From a bacterium (GTDB taxonomy: Bacteria; Ratteibacteria; UBA8468; B48-G9; JAFGKM01): a DNA stretch of 38,817 nucleotides. The DNA lies in NCBI GenBank assembly GCA_026414725.1, contig JAOAIL010000012.1:1-38817 (forward strand), given 5' to 3'. Of the stretch, positions 17,664-25,250 are shown in pieces. The notes under the pieces are model-generated. The model was not told where the DNA came from. It did no database searches and worked only from the letters and a program-made list of their open reading frames with translations. The first letter of the stretch is position 1. Each line of letters begins with the position of its first letter. A program made the position numbers and the translations under genes.

Positions 17664-18489
17664 AAAACTTATTATCAATGCAGCAATCACTGGTATGGTT
17701 CCTACAAAAAAGGATAATCCACATTTGCCTGTAAGTGTTGAAGAGATTATAGAGGATAGTGTTAATTGTTGTCGTGCAGGTGCTTCTATAGTTCATATCC
17801 ATGCAAGAGAAGAGACAGGAAGACCGAGTTATAAAAAAGAGATTTATAAAAAGATAATTGAAGGAATAAGAAAGAGATGTCCTGACCTTATAATATGTGT
17901 ATCTACAAGTGGGAGAATCCATAACACATTTGAAAAACGTTCAGAATGTTTGGAACTTAAAGGAGATGTTAAACCGGATATGGCTTCTCTTACAATGGGA
18001 CCTTTAAACTTTCCACAGCAGATATCTATCAATACCATTGATATGATAGAAAAACTTGCGATAAAAATGAGAGAAAATAATATTATCCCGGAAATAGAAA
18101 TATTTGAACCAGGGATGATTCAGACAGCAAAAGTTCTGATTAAGAAAGGAATTTTAAAACCACCATTCTATTTTAACATTCTTCTTGGTTCCTTATACTC
18201 TACACCTGCAACTTTATCCGACCTTGTACATATGGTTCAGAGTTTACCTGAAGGTGCAGTATGGGGAGCAACAGGTATAGGACAGTTTCAAATAGTTATA
18301 AATTTTGCTGCAATACTTATGGGAGGAAATGTTAGGGTAGGGCTTGAAGATAATATATACTATGATATTCAAAAGACAAAACTTGCCACAAATGTAATGC
18401 TGATAGAACGTATAGTAAAATTTGCAGAAGAGATTGGTAGAGATATTACTTCCCCCTCAGAAGCCAGAGAAATTATAGGAATAAAATAA
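17626..18489 (+). CDS. BKACE family enzyme (beta-keto acid cleavage enzyme, DUF849)
   Basis: BKACE enzymes react a beta-keto acid with acetyl-CoA, giving acetoacetate and a new CoA thioester. The best known is Kce of lysine fermentation. This 287-residue protein has the zinc ligands His57 and His59 in VHIHAREETGRPS and Glu241 in RVGLEDN, the positions expected from Kce (His46, His48, Glu230). GATGIGQFQ and EIEIFEPGM are further family marks. It normally belongs to amino-acid or carnitine-type catabolism. Here it closes a glycan operon behind the oxidoreductase and the ATP-grasp-GNAT gene, which suggests supply of an acyl group. Substrate residues differ across the family, so specificity cannot be given. 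Confidence 0.88.
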   Translation: MKELFPHPVTPYKKLIINAAITGMVPTKKDNPHLPVSVEEIIEDSVNCCRAGASIVHIHAREETGRPSYKKEIYKKIIEGIRKRCPDLIICVSTSGRIHNTFEKRSECLELKGDVKPDMASLTMGPLNFPQQISINTIDMIEKLAIKMRENNIIPEIEIFEPGMIQTAKVLIKKGILKPPFYFNILLGSLYSTPATLSDLVHMVQSLPEGAVWGATGIGQFQIVINFAAILMGGNVRVGLEDNIYYDIQKTKLATNVMLIERIVKFAEEIGRDITSPSEAREIIGIK

Positions 18490-18499
18490 AGACCTCTGA

Positions 18500-18529
18500 T
18501 TGACTGAAATCCTCTATAAATAATATAAT
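18500..18529 (+). promoter_or_regulatory. Sigma-70-type promoter of the heptose operon, probably leaderless
   Basis: TTGACT (18500-18505) and a perfect TATAAT (18524-18529) are separated by 18 bases. The rfaE1 ATG begins only 6 bases after the -10 box, so transcription would start at or next to the ATG. No Shine-Dalgarno sequence is present. This gives a leaderless mRNA and makes 18536 the start of a new operon after the glycan locus. Confidence 0.7.
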
Positions 18530-18535
18530 ACCTTT

Positions 18536-19570
18536 ATGGAAAAAATTGCATTGAGGAAAGTTATTGATAAGGATAGATTTAACGAAATTATTGGTAGATA
18601 TGAAAAAACAAAGGTCCTTGTTACAGGAGACCTTATCCTTGATAGGTTTATCTATGGAAATGTATCAAGAATATCTCCTGAAGCACCTGTTCCTGTTGTC
18701 CTTGTTCAGAGAGAAGAACAGATGTTAGGTGGTGCAGGTAATGTTGCACTTAATATTAAGACACTCAATGGTATACCTTTTCTTATTGCTTCTATTGGTA
18801 GAGATAGCAATGGCAAGGTTCTTAAAGATATATTAGAAAAGAATGGTATAGATGTATTTCTTATTGAGAGAGATACTCCTACAACAACCAAAACAAGAGT
18901 AATAGCCAGAACACAGCAGGTTGTGAGAATTGATAGAGAAGAGATTAAAAAACTTATGGATGAGGATATTTTAAAGATAAAAAAAGTTATAGATGAATGG
19001 GGTAAGAATTCTTCAGGTGTGATTATTTCTGATTATAGTAAGGGATTTATTACTAAAAAACTTATAGGGGCATTTTTGAACTATACAAAAAAATATAATA
19101 AAGTTCTAACAGTTGACCCAAAGGTTGAACATTTTCCATATTACAAAAATGTTACCTGTATCACACCTAATAAAGCAGAGGCAAGTGAATTTCTGCATAC
19201 AAAAGAACCAGAGGGAATGGAAGGTATAAAGAAAATAGGAGAGAGCATTAAAAAACGACTTGGATGTGAACATCTCTTGATTACTCTCGGTAAGGATGGA
19301 ATGATGCTTTTTGAAAAGGGAAGAAAGATTATACACATACCTACAGTAGCAAAGGAGGTATTTGATGTAACAGGTGCAGGTGATACAGTAATAGCGGTCT
19401 TTACCCTATCACTTTCAGCAGGGGCTTCTGTGGTTGAATCAGCAATAATATCTAACATTGCAGCAGGTATTACAGTGGCTAAACTTGGAACTGCCTCTAC
19501 AAGTCAAAAAGAGTTGAGGGAAATATTTAGAGAGGTTTTGGAAAAAGAATATGTGAATATCTTACAATGA
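18536..19570 (+). CDS. rfaE1: D-glycero-beta-D-manno-heptose-7-phosphate kinase (HldA/RfaE1)
   Basis: This ribokinase/PfkB-family enzyme phosphorylates heptose 7-phosphate to the 1,7-bisphosphate in ADP-heptose synthesis. The 344-residue protein has the PfkB first motif, VALNIKTL with upstream GGAGN, and the second motif VTGAGDTVIAVF with the catalytic base Asp283. The motif RISPEAPVPVV is typical of the HldE kinase domain. In E. coli this domain is fused to the adenylyltransferase, whereas here the two are separate genes joined by a 4-base ATGA overlap. The gene sits directly behind a strong promoter. The preceding isomerase gmhA and the phosphatase gmhB are not in this window. Confidence 0.94.
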   Translation: MEKIALRKVIDKDRFNEIIGRYEKTKVLVTGDLILDRFIYGNVSRISPEAPVPVVLVQREEQMLGGAGNVALNIKTLNGIPFLIASIGRDSNGKVLKDILEKNGIDVFLIERDTPTTTKTRVIARTQQVVRIDREEIKKLMDEDILKIKKVIDEWGKNSSGVIISDYSKGFITKKLIGAFLNYTKKYNKVLTVDPKVEHFPYYKNVTCITPNKAEASEFLHTKEPEGMEGIKKIGESIKKRLGCEHLLITLGKDGMMLFEKGRKIIHIPTVAKEVFDVTGAGDTVIAVFTLSLSAGASVVESAIISNIAAGITVAKLGTASTSQKELREIFREVLEKEYVNILQ

Positions 19571-20046
19571 AAAAGAAAATAAAGAGTTTTCAGGATATAG
19601 AAAAGATAGTTAAAAGATTGAAGAAGGCAGAAAAAAAAATTGTATTTACTAATGGATGTTTTGATATATTACACAAGGGACATATCCGACTTTTAAAAAA
19701 AGCAAAGTCATTGGGAGATGTTTTAATAGTGGGGCTTAATACTGATAGTTCTGTAAGACGACTGAAGGGAAAAAAAAGACCTTTCTTGAAAGAGAAAGAT
19801 AGGGCAGAAATTCTTTCATCATTGGAGATGGTTGATTATGTGGTGCTTTTTCATCAGGATACTCCATATGAACTTATAAGAATAATCAAACCAGATGTTT
19901 TAGTAAAAGGTGGAGATTACGAAAAAGGAAGAGTTGTTGGTAGAGATATTGTAGAAGGTTATGGAGGTAAGGTCTATATATTTCCTGTGATAAAAGGTTT
20001 ATCAACAACAAAGATAGCGGAGAAAATAAGGAAAGCAGGGATATGA
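19567..20046 (+). CDS. rfaE2: D-glycero-beta-D-manno-heptose 1-phosphate adenylyltransferase (HldC/RfaE2)
   Basis: This nucleotidyltransferase joins AMP to heptose 1-phosphate, giving ADP-D-glycero-D-manno-heptose. The 159-residue protein begins its catalytic core with VFTNGCFDILHKGH, including the HxGH nucleotide-binding motif at His36-His39. It ends with the GLSTTKIAEKI motif, the counterpart of the usual ISTSKI. RPFLKEKDRAEIL and VKGGDYEKGRVVG are conserved family segments. It starts in an ATGA overlap with the kinase and ends in an ATGA overlap with rfaD, so the three proteins are probably made in step. Confidence 0.95.
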   Translation: MKKKIKSFQDIEKIVKRLKKAEKKIVFTNGCFDILHKGHIRLLKKAKSLGDVLIVGLNTDSSVRRLKGKKRPFLKEKDRAEILSSLEMVDYVVLFHQDTPYELIRIIKPDVLVKGGDYEKGRVVGRDIVEGYGGKVYIFPVIKGLSTTKIAEKIRKAGI

Positions 20047-21008
20047 AGATTATACTTACAGGAGGAATGGGGTTTATAGGAAGTTGTTTTTTGAGAAAAC
20101 TAAATGATGTGGGATATACTGATATTTTGATTGTGGATAATCCATCAGATGAAAAAGAAAAAAATGTTGCAGGCAAGAAATTCCGGGATATTGTAGAAAA
20201 AAACAGATTTTTATCCATTATAGAGGACAATAAAATAGAAATACCTGATATTTTGATACATCTCGGAGCATGCACTTCAACAATCAATAATGAATGTGAG
20301 TATATGTTTTACAATAACTATTACTACAGCCTAAAACTTGCAAAGTGGATATTATGTAGGAATAAAAGATTTATCTATGCATCTTCTGCTGCTACCTATG
20401 GAAATGGAGAATACGGTTTTTCTGATGAAGATGAAAACACAAAGAGATTAAGACCACTTAATGTATACGGGGTATCTAAACATCTTTTTGACTTGTGGTT
20501 GATTACCAATGGATTTGTTGATAAAGTGACGGGGTTTAAGTTTTTTAATGTATATGGTCCAAACGAATATCACAAAGAAGATATGAGAAGTGTTGTTGTA
20601 AAGGCATATGAAGAGATAAAGAAAACAGGGAAAAAGAAACTTTTTAAGTCATATAGAAAAGATATCAAAGATGGAGAACAAAAGAGGGACTTTATCTATG
20701 TAAAAGATGTGGTTGATGTAATGATGTTTTTTGTTGAGCATCCAGAAAAGAGAGGGATATATAATTTAGGAACTGGCAAAGCAAGGAGTTTTAAAGACCT
20801 TGTTTTAGCAGTATTTCATTGTTTAAAAGTTCCTCCTGAAATAGAATATGTAGATATGCCTTCTGAGATAGATAGGGATAAGTATCAATATTTTACTCAA
20901 GCGAATATAAGTAAAATAAGAAAAGCAGGTTTTACAGAGGAATTTACAGAACTTGAGGAAGGAGTGAAGGATTATATTGATTACCTGAAAAATGGAATTT
21001 ATATCTGA
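20043..21008 (+). CDS. rfaD: ADP-L-glycero-D-manno-heptose 6-epimerase (HldD/RfaD)
   Basis: HldD inverts carbon 6 of ADP-D,D-heptose to give the L,D form used by heptosyltransferases. It is a short-chain dehydrogenase-like epimerase of 321 residues. It has the NADP-binding TGGMGFIGS (residues 6-14), the SSAATYG serine segment (114-120) and the catalytic Tyr142-x3-Lys146 in YGVSK. NVYGPNEYHKEDMRSVV is a strongly conserved HldD region. The product feeds the two GT9 enzymes at 4997-7065. It is the last of the three-gene heptose operon, and 58 bases separate it from the lipoprotein gene. Confidence 0.95.
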   Translation: MKIILTGGMGFIGSCFLRKLNDVGYTDILIVDNPSDEKEKNVAGKKFRDIVEKNRFLSIIEDNKIEIPDILIHLGACTSTINNECEYMFYNNYYYSLKLAKWILCRNKRFIYASSAATYGNGEYGFSDEDENTKRLRPLNVYGVSKHLFDLWLITNGFVDKVTGFKFFNVYGPNEYHKEDMRSVVVKAYEEIKKTGKKKLFKSYRKDIKDGEQKRDFIYVKDVVDVMMFFVEHPEKRGIYNLGTGKARSFKDLVLAVFHCLKVPPEIEYVDMPSEIDRDKYQYFTQANISKIRKAGFTEEFTELEEGVKDYIDYLKNGIYI

Positions 21009-21066
21009 TAAGTGGGATAATATATATAATAGAGAAAATAAAACATTACCTTAGAGAGTCGGATTA

Positions 21067-22269
21067 ATGAGAAATTTAAGAGTTATATGGACAGTTATAG
21101 TATGTTTTTTGCTTGCTGGATGTATAACTTCACAGACCAGTGTTTCAAAAGAAAAATTAAGAGAAGAGATTGCCCAGACATCCCCGGGTGAGATACATAT
21201 TACACCAGAGATTTCTGAAGAGGGTACCAGTACGGTGAAATTACTTAAAAGAAGGCGTCCTTATAATATCTTTGGTTGGTTATTAAAAGAAGAACCCCAT
21301 TTACCTGATGAAACAAAAGAAAAGATTGCTGTACCAAAGAAGGGGAAAGAGGTGGTTGAAGAAGAGGTTGTAAAGGAAGAACTACCTGTTATAATTGCGA
21401 AGAAGGAACCTACTGTAGAGAAAAAAATTGTCCTTCCGAAGGTAGAGGAGAAAAGAGAAGTTGTAAATGAGAAGGTAAAAGAAGAGACACCGGTTATCTC
21501 CGGGTATCTCCCTGCGATTGAAATGTGGGATGGAGAGTGTCTTATATATGAGGTGTCATGGAACTCTATAGATATTGGAAAGGGACTACTTGTTTGTAAG
21601 GATGTAAAAAACAGTTTCGGAGATGTCTATCATATATTAGGACTTACTATACCTCAAAGAAGTATTATGGGGGCAAGTTTAAATTTATTCAGGATGGATG
21701 CATATCTTGATAAAAAAACACTTCAACCTTGTTATTATTATCAGTACAGTAAAGGAGACGACGAAAAAGAAGATATACTTGAGATACGGTTTGACTGGAA
21801 GAACAAGAAGTACTTTACGAAGTACAGAAAATATAATAAGGGAAAATTATACAGTATAAAAGAGAAAACACTGAATCTACCAGAAGGTGCGTATGATACC
21901 ATATCTGTATTTTATATTTTAAGGACATTGGACCTTGATAAGAAATCTTCATTTACTATTCCTATTGCTATGAGAGAGATATGGGACCTTAATATTCAAT
22001 CAATCGGGAAAAGAACGGTTAATATCCCCAGTAAAGGGAAAGGGGATGTTTATGTACTTAAACCACAAGCGAAAAGCAGTGAAGGATTTTTTACGAAAGG
22101 TGCGATGGATTTATGGCTTACTGCTGATAATAAACGGATTCCTGTGTACTTAGAAGGTAGAGTAACACTTGGGAAAGCACGGATGTCGCTTATGATAGAA
22201 AAAAAACTTCCACCAGGTGCGGTTTTGAATGCTGAAACAATAACCAATATCATTAGTGAGTGTAATTGA
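21067..22269 (+). CDS. Lipoprotein with DUF3108 domain
   Basis: A short signal peptide ends in the lipobox LLAGC, with Cys19 the lipidated residue, so the 400-residue product is probably anchored in the inner or outer membrane. A low-complexity linker rich in K, E, V and P spans roughly residues 90-150. It is followed by a beta-rich DUF3108 domain (from WDGECLIYEVSWNSIDIG to about residue 390). DUF3108 proteins are periplasmic or outer-membrane proteins of unknown function. The spacing linker could reach across the periplasm. The gene has only a weak ribosome site. A TATAAT at 21025-21030 could be a -10 box, but I see no good -35. The stop overlaps the tsaB ATG (TGATG). Confidence 0.78.
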   Translation: MRNLRVIWTVIVCFLLAGCITSQTSVSKEKLREEIAQTSPGEIHITPEISEEGTSTVKLLKRRRPYNIFGWLLKEEPHLPDETKEKIAVPKKGKEVVEEEVVKEELPVIIAKKEPTVEKKIVLPKVEEKREVVNEKVKEETPVISGYLPAIEMWDGECLIYEVSWNSIDIGKGLLVCKDVKNSFGDVYHILGLTIPQRSIMGASLNLFRMDAYLDKKTLQPCYYYQYSKGDDEKEDILEIRFDWKNKKYFTKYRKYNKGKLYSIKEKTLNLPEGAYDTISVFYILRTLDLDKKSSFTIPIAMREIWDLNIQSIGKRTVNIPSKGKGDVYVLKPQAKSSEGFFTKGAMDLWLTADNKRIPVYLEGRVTLGKARMSLMIEKKLPPGAVLNAETITNIISECN

Positions 22270-22907
22270 TGAAAGTCCTTTCTATAGAGACCACATCTAG
22301 TACTGGCAGTATAGCATTCCTCAAAGATGGGAAGGTGTATTCAGAATATCTTTTCAGAGATTCTGATATTTCTGTAAAGTTGTTATCAACTATAGATATT
22401 ATTCTCAAAGATAATAGATGTAGTCCTGAAGAACTGGAACTGCTGGTGGTATCTTACGGACCAGGTTTATGGACAGGGATACGACTCGGAATGGGAGTAG
22501 CAAAGGGAATTGTTACAGGGAATCAAGCAAAGATATTTTGTGTTGGAACAGTTGATAGTATATTTTTCGGGATTAAAGAATTTAAAATGCCTGCATTGTG
22601 TGTTGTAAATGCATATAGAGGACAGTTCTATCTTGCATCTTTTAATGGTAAGTTTGTTTACAAAAGAAACTATCCTGTCAGGATAGTTGAACTTGATGAG
22701 TTATACAGTATATGTAGTAAAAAGAAATTAATGCTTACAGGAACAGGTGTTTCTGTAATACCTGATAAAATTAGAAAGTTGAAGAATATTGTAGTACCTG
22801 ATGAAAAATTTTTATATCCATCTGCTGGTATTAATGGATTATTAGCACTGGAGAAAATACAAAGGGGAATACCATCTGCTCCAATGAAGCCATTTTATGG
22901 AAGATAG
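22269..22907 (+). CDS. tsaB: tRNA threonylcarbamoyladenosine biosynthesis protein TsaB
   Basis: TsaB is the non-catalytic ASKHA-fold partner of TsaD in making t6A37 on ANN-decoding tRNAs. The 212-residue protein shows the N-terminal LSIETTSSTGSIAF and the signature SYGPGLWTGIRLGMGVAKG (about 62-80), where most orthologues have GPGSFTGLR. The ATG at 22269 overlaps the lipoprotein stop by one base. A TTG three bases earlier is less likely. No tsaC, tsaD or tsaE is near. The end overlaps the next glycosyltransferase by 11 bases. Confidence 0.92.
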   Translation: MKVLSIETTSSTGSIAFLKDGKVYSEYLFRDSDISVKLLSTIDIILKDNRCSPEELELLVVSYGPGLWTGIRLGMGVAKGIVTGNQAKIFCVGTVDSIFFGIKEFKMPALCVVNAYRGQFYLASFNGKFVYKRNYPVRIVELDELYSICSKKKLMLTGTGVSVIPDKIRKLKNIVVPDEKFLYPSAGINGLLALEKIQRGIPSAPMKPFYGR

Positions 22908-24021
22908 GCAGAAACTTATAAGGATAGCATTTTTAATTCCGAGTTCAGAGATAGGTGGAACAGAAAGAATGCTCCTTTTGATGTTAGATAATCTGCCTGC
23001 CGATATGTTTTATCCTCCTGTGGTTTTTACTTTAAAAGGGTATGGGAAGTTTCCAGAAGAGTTGAAGAAAAGAGGGGTTAAAACATATACTTTCAATCTT
23101 AAATCAAGACCATTTGATTTTATAAAACTCTTCTACTGTATTAAAAAGGAATCTCCTGATATTCTTCACTCATTTCTTTTTTATGGAAATATAATAGGGA
23201 GGATAACAGGTAAGGTTTTGAAAGTTCGTGTTGTATTAAATTCTCAAAGGAGTACAGACCCATGGCGGAAAAAATATCACTGGTTAATAGACCATATTAC
23301 TGCTAACTGGACAGATATGATAATTTCAAACTCTTTCAAAGGCAAGGAGGTACTTATAACAGAAGGGAGGATATCTCCTGAGAAGGTTATAGTAATCCCG
23401 AATGGTATTAAACTACCAGAATTTGAAAGAGGTATAACAAAAGAACAGTTAGGTATATCTCCTTGTGAATATATTGTGGGTACTGTAGGTAATCTAAGAG
23501 AAGCCAAGGGACATATATATATTGTGAAATCAGCACCTTTAATTTTGAAAGAATTCCCGAATACAAAATTTATTATAATAGGGGAGGGAAGCCAGAAGAA
23601 TTTTCTTATGAAAGAAATAGAAAGATTAAGAATTTCAGACAGGTTTATATTTACAGGATTTGTAGATAACCCATACAGTATAGTTTCATTATTTGATGTA
23701 TTTGTCTTTCCTTCTCTATGGGAGGGATGTCCTGTAGGGCTTCTTGAGGCAATGATGTTGGGTAAGAGCTGTGTTGCTTTTCCTGTAGGGGATATTCCTT
23801 ACATCATTGAAGATGGTATAAGCGGGCTTCTGGTTGACTATAAATCTGTTGATAAACTTGCTGATGGAGTGATAAAACTTCTTAAAGACAAGGAGATGAG
23901 GGATAGATTAGGACAAGGTGCATATAAAAGAATAATTGGACAGTTTACCTTTGATAGTATGATGAAGAAGTATATATCGGTCTATGACGAATATATTGCT
24001 CTGAAAAGAAATAAAGGGTAA
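22897..24021 (+). CDS. Glycosyltransferase family 4 (GT-B)
   Basis: This 374-residue GT-B protein has the SSEIGGTERMLLLML loop near its start and DILHSFLFYGNIIGR in the acceptor domain. Its donor domain contains VGTVGNLREAKGHIYIVK and the paired-glutamate segment FPSLWEGCPVGLLEAMM, then FPVGDIPYII. It is the only glycosyltransferase outside the main glycan locus and sits between tsaB and lepB. It has no signal peptide or membrane helix. It may act on lipopolysaccharide, but the context (housekeeping genes) gives no clue to its substrate. Confidence 0.88.
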   Translation: MEDRQKLIRIAFLIPSSEIGGTERMLLLMLDNLPADMFYPPVVFTLKGYGKFPEELKKRGVKTYTFNLKSRPFDFIKLFYCIKKESPDILHSFLFYGNIIGRITGKVLKVRVVLNSQRSTDPWRKKYHWLIDHITANWTDMIISNSFKGKEVLITEGRISPEKVIVIPNGIKLPEFERGITKEQLGISPCEYIVGTVGNLREAKGHIYIVKSAPLILKEFPNTKFIIIGEGSQKNFLMKEIERLRISDRFIFTGFVDNPYSIVSLFDVFVFPSLWEGCPVGLLEAMMLGKSCVAFPVGDIPYIIEDGISGLLVDYKSVDKLADGVIKLLKDKEMRDRLGQGAYKRIIGQFTFDSMMKKYISVYDEYIALKRNKG

Positions 24022-24054
24022 AATGTAAATTCTATGTAAAATCCTGAAGGTTAT

Positions 24055-24597
24055 ATGGAAAAAAAAGATAGACAGAAGAATAAAACAGTAGAGTGGTTTA
24101 AGTCCCTTATCTGGGCTATAGTAATAGCACTTTTTATAAGGGCTTTTTTGATAGGAAATTTTAAAATTCCCTCAACTTCTATGGTGCCTACACTTAAAGT
24201 GGGTGACCGACTTCTGTCTAATAATGTCATATATAAAATTCGCTCACCAAAAAGGGGAGAAGTTGTAATTTTTAAGTACCCTGAAGACCCGAGGAGAGAT
24301 TTTGTAAAGAGGATGATAGGTCTTCCAGGGGAGAAAGTTATGATTAAGGAAGGTAGGATATTTATAAACGGAAGACCTGTTGAAGAAGAGATAATTGCCA
24401 GAAGATATTATTACAGCGAAGGTTATTATGGAAATGGAGAAGAGATAGAAGTTCCCACTAGCGGTTATTATGTTTTGGGAGACAATAGTATAAATAGCAG
24501 GGATAGTAGATACTGGGGGTTTGTTCCAAAGAGGAATCTTGTAGGAAAGGCACTTTTTATATACTGGCCTCCATGGAGGATGGGATTTATTCGTTAA
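24055..24597 (+). CDS. lepB: Signal peptidase I
   Basis: LepB removes signal peptides from exported proteins on the outer face of the cytoplasmic membrane. The 180-residue protein has one N-terminal transmembrane helix (about 16-33), the catalytic serine Ser42 in PSTSM and the general-base lysine Lys85 in FVKRMIGLPG. The box-E sequence VLGDNSINSRDSR is near the end. The compact size fits the one-helix type found in Gram-positive bacteria and many candidate phyla; the E. coli form is longer and has two helices. GAAGG precedes the ATG. Confidence 0.95.
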   Translation: MEKKDRQKNKTVEWFKSLIWAIVIALFIRAFLIGNFKIPSTSMVPTLKVGDRLLSNNVIYKIRSPKRGEVVIFKYPEDPRRDFVKRMIGLPGEKVMIKEGRIFINGRPVEEEIIARRYYYSEGYYGNGEEIEVPTSGYYVLGDNSINSRDSRYWGFVPKRNLVGKALFIYWPPWRMGFIR

Positions 24598-24656
24598 AAG
24601 AATGAGAGTAAAAGGTGTAGAAATAGATACGGATAGTCAACGGAGGTAGAGATGTT

Positions 24657-25250
24657 ATGAAGGGCAAGGAAGATAAAGTCATAATAAAAGTGGAGGACCT
24701 TAATAATTTGAGAGAAAGTGCAAAAAAAGTGAAAGAACTTGAAAAAAACTTAAAAAAAATGGAAGAAGATATAACTTTACTTAAGGATAAATATATACGA
24801 ATACTGGCTGATTTTGATAACTATAAAAAAAGAGTGGAAAAAGAGAAACAGGATATATTTAAGTTCGGAACAGAAAACCTTATATTACAACTACTTCCTT
24901 TTGATGATATATTTGAGAGTGTTTTGAAACAGATGGAAAATAACCCTTCCCCTGATATAATCCATAAAGGTGTGGAAATGTTGAAGCGTGAATTTACTAA
25001 GTTCCTTGAGGGTATCGGGGTTAAAAAAATAGATACAAAAGGAACACTTTTTAATCCCGAGATTCATGAGGCATCAGAGATAGTAGAAACGGATGAGTAT
25101 AAGGAAGGGGAAATTATAGAAGAAATAAGAAGCGGATATTCTTTTCATAATAGAGTCATAAGACCTGCACTTGTAAAAGTATCTAAGAAACCTCCGTCTA
25201 AAACAGCCATAAACAGTAATGATGGAAATTCTTGCTCCAGCAAAAATTAA
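24657..25250 (+). CDS. grpE: Nucleotide exchange factor GrpE
   Basis: GrpE releases ADP from the chaperone DnaK. The 197-residue protein has a long charged coiled-coil N-terminal half (about 10-75) with the ILADFDNYKKRVEKEK motif. The C-terminal beta domain contains GTLFNPEIHEASEIVE, EEIRSGYSFHNRVIRPALVKVS. GGAGGTAGAG lies upstream of the ATG. dnaK, dnaJ and hrcA are not adjacent, which is unusual because grpE normally sits with them. The end overlaps ispE by 32 bases. A good hairpin or heat-shock operator was not seen upstream. Confidence 0.93.
   Translation: MKGKEDKVIIKVEDLNNLRESAKKVKELEKNLKKMEEDITLLKDKYIRILADFDNYKKRVEKEKQDIFKFGTENLILQLLPFDDIFESVLKQMENNPSPDIIHKGVEMLKREFTKFLEGIGVKKIDTKGTLFNPEIHEASEIVETDEYKEGEIIEEIRSGYSFHNRVIRPALVKVSKKPPSKTAINSNDGNSCSSKN

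Noticed and set aside
21025-21030. TATAAT as a promoter for the lipoprotein gene
   Set aside because: No acceptable -35 box is found 16-18 bases upstream, and the run of TA repeats gives this hexamer by chance.
24602-24649. 15-codon ORF upstream of grpE
   Set aside because: It is very short, has no hydrophobic or charged pattern of a leader peptide, and no ribosome site.
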